Translations under genes and position numbers: made by a program
Source of the DNA: Prevotella sp.
GTDB lineage: Bacteria > Bacteroidota > Bacteroidia > Bacteroidales > Bacteroidaceae
Direction of reading: 5' to 3'
DNA length: 21,788 bases
NCBI GenBank assembly: GCA_016291915.1
Contig: JAEEZP010000204.1
Coordinates: 1-21,788 of the forward strand
In this document: in pieces, positions 8,724-14,691 of the stretch
How the letters are laid out: every line of letters begins with the position of its first letter
How positions within the stretch are numbered: the stretch's first letter is position 1
Notes under the pieces: generated by a model
The model's input: only the letters and a program-made list of their open reading frames with translations
The model's database searches: none
What the model was told of the DNA's origin: nothing

Positions 8724-8816
8724 GCAACGCGCCCACCAAAGGATATTCACTGATGTTGGATTTACCTGCTTCATCATTAACCAGATCACTGTAATCATCT
8801 GAAGGTGGCGCGTTGC
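8724..8816. repeat. Long-range inverted repeat after permease 2
   Basis: The left arm at 8724-8737 (GCAACGCGCCCACC) pairs with the right arm at 8804-8816 (GGTGGCGCGTTGC). All 13 right-arm bases are matched, with one extra C bulged in the left arm. The enclosed 66 nt also contain a small pairing (CAGAT at 8782-8786 with ATCTG at 8797-8801 region). No T-run follows, so this is not a classical intrinsic terminator. It may be an mRNA 3' structure, a small structured RNA or the remains of a small mobile repeat. Confidence 0.6.
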
Positions 8817-8829
8817 TTCCCTGTCAAAG

Positions 8830-8861
8830 AATCATACGACAAAGCGTCTAATAATTAGACA
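8830..8861 (+). promoter_or_regulatory. Operator 2: second copy of the palindrome and companion box
   Basis: The palindrome at 8845-8861 reads CGTCTAATAATTAGACA, differing from operator 1 only at its first base and in the centre. AATCATACG at 8830-8838 lies exactly 6 nt upstream, as in operator 1. The palindrome start is 66 nt before the -7 box of the following promoter, again the same as in operator 1. Two independent copies with three matching distances make chance unlikely. Confidence 0.82.
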
Positions 8862-8887
8862 AACCGTATTCACTGCTATTGAAACAT

Positions 8888-8918
8888 TTGGATGGTATAT
8901 CTTTAGGGTATAACTTTG
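8888..8918 (+). promoter_or_regulatory. Promoter of exporter operon 2 (TTG-20-TAnnTTTG)
   Basis: A -33 TTG at 8888-8890 and -7 TAACTTTG at 8911-8918 are 20 nt apart, a full match to the Bacteroidota consensus. The leader before the ATG at 8940 is about 15-20 nt and contains AAGGAAAAA, which may help ribosome binding. The presence of this promoter splits the exporter genes into two units. Confidence 0.75.
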
Positions 8919-8939
8919 CAATAAAAAAGGAAAAAGACT

Positions 8940-11315
8940 ATGAATATATTTCACAAAGGCCAGGGTGCCTTTATCAAAATCTTCTCATTAGCCGTCGGAC
9001 TGACTGTCGGACTGGTACTGATCGCCAAGGTACAACTGGAACGTAACTACGACCGTTGTATCGTGGATAAAGAGAATGTGTATGCTGTGTCAGAGTCATT
9101 CACCAAACAAGGTGCCGATCCTGCAGAATATGAGAACACACCGGGAGGAGCCATTCCTGCATTATGTCACTATATACCGGAAATCACAGTAGGCACCCGT
9201 TACACTTTTCAGTTTACTGACGAGAAACTGACCCTGGAGGATGGTAAACGCTATGCGTTTGAGCATTCGGTCTTTGCCGATTCCTGCTTCTTCGATATCT
9301 TTGGCACCAAGATGTTGCAGGGGAATGCCAAGAAAGTGCTGAGTACAACAGGACAGTGTCTTATCAGCCGTCGGCTCTTCGAAAAACTTCAGTCCGGAGT
9401 CTCAAATGCTTCCATACAGACTATGATCGGTAAGACATTCTGTTTTATGGCAGCCCCCGACAAGCCCATGACCATCGCAGGTGTTTTTGAGACTTACGAT
9501 GAGAACTCCACCTTCCATGCATTGGATATCATCATGTCTCTTCCCTCTATCGGCATCTACTCCTATGACGGCACCGGCAATCTGATGGGTAACGACCGCT
9601 ATCACTCCTATGTCCGTCTCCGTCCTGACACCGACATGAAAAAGGTGAGTGATGAGATGAATAAGATGCTGAAAGAACTGATTCCATGGGATAAGGTGAA
9701 GGAGGCTGGCATCGAGGACTTCGGATTCCGTTTCAACCCTGTCAGCGAGACCAGGATGAAAGACAAGACGGTGAAGACCACCTGTATCATCCTCTCTATC
9801 GTTGCCTTCGTGATGCTCTTCACTGCAGTGATGAACTATATCCTTGTGGTGATCAGTCTGATGGTGGGCAAGGCACGCCTGGTAGCCATCCGGAAAGTGT
9901 TAGGCGCTCCTAAGCGGGAGTTTTACCTGACAACCCTGAAAGAGGCTACGGTCCATCTGCTGATGGCGCTGATCATCATGGCATTATTACTCGTTGCGGG
10001 AAAAGACTGGATACGCGACATGATGGGTGCCAGCATTACGACACTCTTCTCTGCCCAGACCTATTGGGTACTTGCCGTGGTATGTCTCATCGTACTTGTC
10101 TGCTGCGGGCTGCTTCCCGGCTATCTCTACTCACGCATCCCTACCGTCTATGCTTATCGGCTCTTTTCAGAAAACAAACGCGTATGGAAATTATCACTCC
10201 TAGCCTTCCAGTTTGTGCTGAGCACCATGTTACTTTGTATTCTCAGTACCATCTATCGGCAGTACGACTATATGCTGAACAAAGATATGGGATATGATTA
10301 TAAGAATGTGGGATATATAGAGATCGTCAACCCGTCGGACTCCACCTTTACGTTAGCCAGAGAAATTGAGAAACTGCCATGCATCGAGCATACTGCCGCC
10401 ACCTATTCCCTTCTCCTGTCAAAGCAAAGCGGTAATAACGTGATGCTGCCCGGCGATCCGAAACAACTCTTCAATTTCTCTTGTCTCTATTGGTATGAAC
10501 CCAGTGTTGTGGAGACTATGGGACTGAGGCTGGTAGAAGGAGAAGGATTCTCCCAGCTCAACGGTCCGGGGTGGAAACAGGAAGTGATTATTGATGAGGC
10601 ATTTGCCGGACAGCTCAAGCAGCATACCGGTTGGACTGATGTCGTCGGGAAAACCATCCTTTGCACGGAGTTTGGAGACAAGCTGCCACTTACCATCAAA
10701 GGTATTGCGAAGAACTTCACGATAGGTTCGCTCGTGGACAGGGATGAAAGACCGGCGATGATGGTCAACGGAAACATTCATGCAAAATACATCATGCTCA
10801 GGTTCAACACCCTGAACACAGAGAGCATCATGGCAGTACAGCAGCTGTGCGACCGTCTCTATCCCGATGCAGAGATGAACGTGAAAGTATATGCCAACGA
10901 ACTGGCAGACAGCTATATGCAGACACAGCATACGCGCGACCTTATCATGATCGGCTGCATCGCTTCCTTGCTCATCACACTGATCGGCCTCATCGGCTAT
11001 GTGCGTGACGAGGTACAGCGCCGCTCCCGCGAACTGGCTATCCGCAAGGTGATGGGAGCCACCATGGGAGAACTGCAGGCACTCTTCCTGCGCAGCATCG
11101 CCATGATCGCCCTGCCATCCATCGTCGTCGGACTGCTGATTGGCAGATATATCAGTTCCCTGCTGATGGAACAGTTTGCCGACAAGGTGCCACTATTATG
11201 GAGTATATTCGTGGCAGATGCCCTCATCATCTTACTCATCATCGTCGTTGTGGTGTTCCTGCAGACACGTCGTGTAGCCACCAGCAATCCGGTAAATTAT
11301 CTAAGGAACGAATAA
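8940..11315 (+). CDS. MacB/FtsX-type ABC permease 3
   Basis: The 791-residue permease has the same overall design as permeases 1 and 2 but a more diverged sequence. TM1 lies near residues 12-30 (IKIFSLAVGLTVGLVLIAKV), and the MacB_PCD-type periplasmic domain runs to about 275. The middle TM block starts near 280 (TTCIILSIVAFVMLFTAVMNYILV). A second periplasmic domain and three C-terminal TMs follow. The motif RSRELAIRKVMGATMGEL and the tail NPVNYLRNE are FtsX hallmarks. It begins a second transcription unit with its own operator and promoter, and the only ATPase of the cluster follows after 20 nt. This permease and the ATPase may form one pump, with permeases 1 and 2 sharing the same ATPase (inference). 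Confidence 0.92.
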   Translation: MNIFHKGQGAFIKIFSLAVGLTVGLVLIAKVQLERNYDRCIVDKENVYAVSESFTKQGADPAEYENTPGGAIPALCHYIPEITVGTRYTFQFTDEKLTLEDGKRYAFEHSVFADSCFFDIFGTKMLQGNAKKVLSTTGQCLISRRLFEKLQSGVSNASIQTMIGKTFCFMAAPDKPMTIAGVFETYDENSTFHALDIIMSLPSIGIYSYDGTGNLMGNDRYHSYVRLRPDTDMKKVSDEMNKMLKELIPWDKVKEAGIEDFGFRFNPVSETRMKDKTVKTTCIILSIVAFVMLFTAVMNYILVVISLMVGKARLVAIRKVLGAPKREFYLTTLKEATVHLLMALIIMALLLVAGKDWIRDMMGASITTLFSAQTYWVLAVVCLIVLVCCGLLPGYLYSRIPTVYAYRLFSENKRVWKLSLLAFQFVLSTMLLCILSTIYRQYDYMLNKDMGYDYKNVGYIEIVNPSDSTFTLAREIEKLPCIEHTAATYSLLLSKQSGNNVMLPGDPKQLFNFSCLYWYEPSVVETMGLRLVEGEGFSQLNGPGWKQEVIIDEAFAGQLKQHTGWTDVVGKTILCTEFGDKLPLTIKGIAKNFTIGSLVDRDERPAMMVNGNIHAKYIMLRFNTLNTESIMAVQQLCDRLYPDAEMNVKVYANELADSYMQTQHTRDLIMIGCIASLLITLIGLIGYVRDEVQRRSRELAIRKVMGATMGELQALFLRSIAMIALPSIVVGLLIGRYISSLLMEQFADKVPLLWSIFVADALIILLIIVVVVFLQTRRVATSNPVNYLRNE

Positions 11316-11335
11316 TAAATAAACAATATAAGATT

Positions 11336-12010
11336 ATGATCAAGTTAGAAAACATTCAGAAGGTGTTCCGCACGGAAGAGGTGGAGACCATTGCATTGGG
11401 CGGTGTGTCGCTCGAAGTGAAGAAAGGTGAGTTCGTGGCAGTCATGGGACCTTCGGGCTGTGGCAAGTCCACCTTGTTAAACATCCTGGGCTTGCTCGAC
11501 AATCCCACCAGCGGTACCTATTACCTTGACGGTGAGGAAGTGGGTAAGCTGAAGGAGAGTCAGCGCACGAAGGTACGCAAGGGACAGATCGGTTTTGTCT
11601 TCCAGAGCTTCAATCTCATCGATGAGTTAAACGTGGAGGAGAATGTGGAGCTGCCTCTCACCTATCTCGGTGTACCGAAGAAAGAGCGTAAGAAACGTGT
11701 CGAGGAGGTGCTTCGCCGCATGGCTATCTCCCACCGTGCTCATCATTTCCCCCAGCAGCTGTCCGGAGGACAACAGCAGCGTGTAGCCATTGCCCGTGCC
11801 GTGGTGATGAATCCCAAGCTGATCCTGGCCGACGAGCCGACAGGTAACCTCGATTCGAAGAACGGACTGGAGGTGATGCAGCTGCTCACACAACTGAACC
11901 AAGAAGGAACCACCGTCGTGATGGTGACTCACTCCGAGCGTGATGCCGGCTATGCCCAGCGTATCATCAACCTCTTCGATGGTCAAGTGGTACCTGACGT
12001 AAAACTGTAG
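11336..12010 (+). CDS. LolD/MacB-type ABC transporter ATPase
   Basis: The 224-residue protein starts at ATG 11336. The open frame extends upstream into permease 3, but MIKLENIQKVF is the normal N-terminus. All ATPase motifs are intact: Walker A GPSGCGKST (38-46), Q-loop Gln90 (VFQSFN), signature LSGGQ (142-146), Walker B LILADE (162-167), D-loop NLDS and switch His199. The QSFNLI and GLLDNPTSG strings are typical of the MacB/LolD subfamily, which energises FtsX-type permeases. It is the only ATPase near the three permeases. The gene ends 24 nt before a strong terminator hairpin and closes the export locus. Confidence 0.95.
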   Translation: MIKLENIQKVFRTEEVETIALGGVSLEVKKGEFVAVMGPSGCGKSTLLNILGLLDNPTSGTYYLDGEEVGKLKESQRTKVRKGQIGFVFQSFNLIDELNVEENVELPLTYLGVPKKERKKRVEEVLRRMAISHRAHHFPQQLSGGQQQRVAIARAVVMNPKLILADEPTGNLDSKNGLEVMQLLTQLNQEGTTVVMVTHSERDAGYAQRIINLFDGQVVPDVKL

Positions 12011-12033
12011 ATTCCCATAAGTGTCATAATACC

Positions 12034-12063
12034 GATAGGGGTGAAATATCACCCCTATTTTTT
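12034..12063 (+). terminator. Intrinsic terminator after the ATPase gene
   Basis: ATAGGGGTGA (12035-12044) pairs perfectly with TCACCCCTAT (12049-12058) around an AATA loop. A run of six T residues (12058-12063) follows. It ends the exporter unit 8940-12010. Confidence 0.9.
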
Positions 12064-12268
12064 GCACTTTATGTACTCTATGGGCAACTCCCATATTACT
12101 CCCATAACTAAACAACTAAGAATTTGAAAAATTATTGACTCAACTGGTAGGAATAAGCCCTTTTCCTGCACTCATAACCGTTAAATAAAACAAAAGATGA
12201 GTATATCTGCTATGAGCTGTGATGATTTTTTCGTATCATTGCAAAAGATAAACGAAAAATGACAGGCG
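12064..12268. other. Intergenic region before the DUF4153-like gene
   Basis: About 205 AT-rich bases with no convincing small gene. A TATCATTG at 12234-12241 differs from the -7 consensus TAnnTTTG at one base, and no TTG lies at the expected distance. It is a weak promoter candidate for the gene at 12269. No copy of the exporter operator was found here. Confidence 0.4.
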
Positions 12269-13900
12269 ATGAATATAAAACTGAAAACCATACTGCAGCA
12301 GTTGCTCAAGAGTCCTCGGCGCTTTCCCGTAGAAGCCGCCCTGGGAGTCGTGTTCTTTATCATTGCCGTGTGGAACTCTGAGCGTACACACTGGAATGAC
12401 GTGACAGCACACATAGACACCCTTATCCACGGGGAGATCCTATGGCTTTTTGTACCATTGGTAGTACTGTCTTTCTGGCTTCAACGTGTCAACCGTTGGG
12501 CCTACTACGCCTCATTCTTCCTCTTCCTGCCGCTGATGGCTCTTAACCTGAGGCCGTTCCTATGGACATACGGCTTCGTTTTCACCTACGTATTAGCCGG
12601 CATCCTGCTGATCGTCGGCAATAAGAGGATGGACAACCGCCCGTTGGCAGCCCACGCCCTGCATGTGGTCACACAGTTGTGCTGCGGACTGCTCATCGCA
12701 GGAATCCTCTATATGGCGGTATTGGCGATCGTCGCCTCCTTCTGCTATATCTTCGGCATCCAAGAGCCTATTTATCTCTATCAGCATATCTTCCAGTTTA
12801 TCTGTTTTGTGCTTACACCACAGGTGTGCTGTACCTTGATCCGTCAGAACGAAGACGAGGTAAGTGAACCGGCCAAGGTCATCAGACTGATCCTCAACTT
12901 CATCGTCTCTCCTGCCATCATCATCTACACCGTGATCCTCTATACCTATTTCCTGAAAATCGTCTTTGAATGGGATCTGCCCAAGGGTGGTGTGGCCTGG
13001 CTAGTGATGGGGTTCATCACTGTCGCATTGATAGGACTCGTGGCACAATCGATTCTCAGTAAGCGATATTACGACTGGTACTACCGGCATTTCACCCTGA
13101 TAGCCATCCCGCCATTGATCATGTACTGGATAGGCGCCATCTACCGCATTCGTCTATACAGCTTTACCGAGAGCCGCCTCTATCTGATGGTGGCAGGGGT
13201 GCTGATGACCCTCTTTGTGCTGATGCTCTGGAAAGAACGTACACGCAGATACCAGCTGATGGCACTGATCGTCGGAGCTGCCATCATCCTGTTTACCTAT
13301 ATCCCCGGCATCTCTGCCAAGGATATCGGACTGAGTTGTCAGAAGCAGCGACTCAAAGAGATGATCAGTGAACTGAAGTTGAATGATCCGAAGACCGGGA
13401 TGCTCAACGATAGTATTGACATCAAAAGCATCAGGCAAGACAGTGTGAGGTGCGGGCGTTACCGGGAGGCATGCAGCGTCATCAGTTATGTTCGGAAAGA
13501 CATGGGAGACACAAAGTTCGAGAAACAATATGGCATCTGGAAGTTGTCGGAATATCACTTTAACTACGAAAAAGACGCGGAGCCCACGGTGGAAGAGCAC
13601 TGGATAGAGTGGGACAAGCCTTTCGATGTGGGTGAGTACCATTGGGTAGTTCCGACAGATCATTACCGTTGTGACTTTGATGGGCAGGTGGTTACGATCA
13701 CCACGGATGATGGCGTCACCGTGATGAAATACCCTGTCGGTTATTTGGTCAAAAAAGACACGTTGTTGTTACAGCAACCGGAGCGTCTGATGACCTACCG
13801 TAATGACTCGCTCCTGTTGATCCTCAAAGGGGTCAGTATCGTGGACAACGGTGTGGAAGGTATCAGGCAGTATGATTTCCAGTTGTTTAAGAAGGAGTGA
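12269..13900 (+). CDS. DUF4153-like multi-pass membrane protein
   Basis: The 543-residue protein is an inner-membrane protein with about ten hydrophobic segments between residues 22 and 348 and a soluble, charged C-terminal part (about 350-543). The segment around 140-195 (LYMAVLAIVASFCYIFGI, then EPIYLYQHIFQFICFVLTP) resembles the DUF4153 family common in Bacteroidota, whose function is not established. It stands alone: a terminator separates it from the exporter and another terminator overlaps its stop. No binding site shared with the exporter was seen, so a functional link is not supported. The soluble tail has no motif I recognise; its position after the last TM suggests an extracytoplasmic or cytoplasmic domain, and the side cannot be decided from the sequence. 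Confidence 0.8.
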   Translation: MNIKLKTILQQLLKSPRRFPVEAALGVVFFIIAVWNSERTHWNDVTAHIDTLIHGEILWLFVPLVVLSFWLQRVNRWAYYASFFLFLPLMALNLRPFLWTYGFVFTYVLAGILLIVGNKRMDNRPLAAHALHVVTQLCCGLLIAGILYMAVLAIVASFCYIFGIQEPIYLYQHIFQFICFVLTPQVCCTLIRQNEDEVSEPAKVIRLILNFIVSPAIIIYTVILYTYFLKIVFEWDLPKGGVAWLVMGFITVALIGLVAQSILSKRYYDWYYRHFTLIAIPPLIMYWIGAIYRIRLYSFTESRLYLMVAGVLMTLFVLMLWKERTRRYQLMALIVGAAIILFTYIPGISAKDIGLSCQKQRLKEMISELKLNDPKTGMLNDSIDIKSIRQDSVRCGRYREACSVISYVRKDMGDTKFEKQYGIWKLSEYHFNYEKDAEPTVEEHWIEWDKPFDVGEYHWVVPTDHYRCDFDGQVVTITTDDGVTVMKYPVGYLVKKDTLLLQQPERLMTYRNDSLLLILKGVSIVDNGVEGIRQYDFQLFKKE

Positions 13901-13921
13901 TGGTTCCATCACAACCTTTTT
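13892..13921 (+). terminator. Terminator overlapping the stop codon of the DUF4153-like gene
   Basis: GTGATG (13897-13902, containing the TGA stop) pairs with CATCAC (13907-13912) around GTTC. An outer AAGG/CCTT pairing (13892-13895 with 13915-13918) is offset by a small internal loop. Five T residues at 13917-13921 follow. Confidence 0.65.
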
Positions 13922-13953
13922 GGTTTAGAGTTTAGAGTTTAGGGTTTAGAGTT
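13922..13953 (+). repeat. GTTTAGA heptamer repeats
   Basis: Four units of GTTTAGA, one as GTTTAGG, start directly after the T-run of the terminator. The unit is the same as at 3902-3942. Confidence 0.7.
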
Positions 13954-13970
13954 GCCCCTCTCCCGTCCTC

Positions 13971-14009
13971 TCCCCATAGGCATGGGGCGAGGTGTTCGGT
14001 TCGTAACGC
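13971..14009 (+). repeat. Dispersed TTCGGTTCG repeat, copy A
   Basis: A small hairpin CCCCAT-AGGC-ATGGGG (13972-13987) runs into the conserved tail GGGGCGAGG...TTCGGTTCGTAACGC (13984-14009). It is almost the same as copy B at 14365-14403. Confidence 0.7.
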
Positions 14010-14108
14010 CACCCTGTACCCTTACATGACTTCTCTCTGTTCTGCCATGTTCTTTTTCTCTCTACCGCGAGAGATTTAGAGCCCCTTGGTAAGGGGCGGC
14101 TTTATGTT

Positions 14109-14136
14109 CTTTTTCTCTCTGCCGAGAGAGAAAAAG
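14109..14136. repeat. Perfect 12-bp hairpin
   Basis: CTTTTTCTCTCT (14109-14120) pairs perfectly with AGAGAGAAAAAG (14125-14136) around GCCG. A decayed relative (TTCTTTTTCTCTCT followed by ACCGCGAGAG) lies about 60 nt upstream. No T-run follows on either strand, so terminator activity is uncertain. It lies between convergent genes. Confidence 0.6.
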
Positions 14137-14307
14137 CAACCAAAAAGAGAGCTCGTTGCACGCTCCGATGCAGAAGAAATCCAACTCTTCGTGCTGTGCT
14201 GCGGGACTCGCTTCGCTCAAACAGGTCCTCGCACCGCCTTCGGCGCCGCACTCAGTCCTTGCATTTCTTTGCTGCCTCTCTCACTATTGCAACCAATATT
14301 AAAGTAG

Positions 14308-14339
14308 ACGATCCGTGACGAATCGGACGCCCCACCCCC
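14308..14339 (-). repeat. Dispersed TTCGGTTCG repeat, copy F (inverted)
   Basis: On the minus strand this reads GGGGCGTCCGATTCG followed by TCACGGATCG, the same family as copies A-E. Its 32 bases are identical to those at 14524-14555. CGATTCG/CGGATCG can form a small hairpin with one G-T pair. Confidence 0.7.
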
Positions 14340-14364
14340 GTTGGAATACCCCTCCCTCGTTCCC

Positions 14365-14403
14365 TCCCCATAGGCATGGGGCGGGATGTTCGGTTCGTAT
14401 CGC
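14365..14403 (+). repeat. Dispersed TTCGGTTCG repeat, copy B
   Basis: This near-identical copy of 13971-14009 includes the CCCCAT-AGGC-ATGGGG hairpin and ends TTCGGTTCGTATCGC. It lies between the inverted copies F and G. Confidence 0.7.
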
Positions 14404-14523
14404 AACCAACGGTCATGGCTCGCTCGTTGCTACGTCGCAGAAGGAGGTGGCAACACTCAAGAGCGAGACATAACCTTCTTAGTTGACGAGTAGACGAGTT
14501 GACAAGTAAACGAGTTAATGGAA

Positions 14524-14555
14524 ACGATCCGTGACGAATCGGACGCCCCACCCCC
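14524..14555 (-). repeat. Dispersed TTCGGTTCG repeat, copy G (inverted)
   Basis: An exact 32-nt duplicate of 14308-14339, followed immediately by the GC-rich hairpin at 14546-14571. Confidence 0.7.
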
Positions 14556-14584
14556 AGCCGTGGGGGCGGGGACGGGGGCGGGGG
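14546..14584 (+). repeat. GC-rich hairpin and G-quadruplex-type run
   Basis: CCCC-A-CCCCCA (14546-14556) pairs with TGGGGG-C-GGGG (14561-14571) around GCCG. The G side continues as G5-C-G4-AC-G5-C-G5 (14562-14584), which fits the canonical four-tract G-quadruplex pattern with loops of 1-2 nt. The GH2 gene is transcribed leftwards, so its RNA would carry the C-rich strand. Confidence 0.6.
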
Positions 14585-14634
14585 AAACCTTAAACTATAC
14601 ACTATCCAGGTAGGGATAAAGTCTGCCCCGACAA

Positions 14635-14691
14635 CTCTAAACCCTACAACGCTAAACCTTAAACCTTAAACTTTAAACCTTAAACCCTAAA
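14635..14691 (-). repeat. GTTTAGG/GTTTAAG repeats after the GH2 stop codon
   Basis: On the minus strand about seven units of GTTTAGG, GTTTAAG and GTTTAAA follow directly after the TAG stop of the beta-galactosidase gene. The family is the same as at 3902-3942 and 13922-13953. Confidence 0.7.

Larger units (their letters stand above)
13901..14691. other. Repeat- and hairpin-rich non-coding region
   Basis: This stretch of 791 bases between convergent genes holds no convincing gene. It contains GTTTAGA repeats at both ends, four copies of a TTCGGTTCG-type dispersed repeat (two per strand), a perfect 12-bp hairpin, a GC-rich hairpin with a G-quadruplex-type run, and a stretch at 14140-14290 that gives a 73-codon open frame (14086-14307) of odd composition. 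That frame looks like a repeat by-product and not a gene. The two flanking genes point towards each other, so their 3' ends and terminators fall here. Confidence 0.7.

Noticed and set aside
8724..8816. Inverted repeat as an intrinsic terminator
   Set aside because: The loop is 66 nt long and no T-run follows the right arm.
14086..14307. 73-codon open frame in the non-coding region
   Set aside because: It overlaps a perfect hairpin, has low-complexity composition (FFFSLPREKKQPKRE) and lacks a start context; it is likely repeat DNA.
14635..14691. Telomere-like TTTAGGG repeats
   Set aside because: The units are irregular, few and intergenic, and the same heptamers occur inside an operon; a bacterial simple repeat is the better reading.
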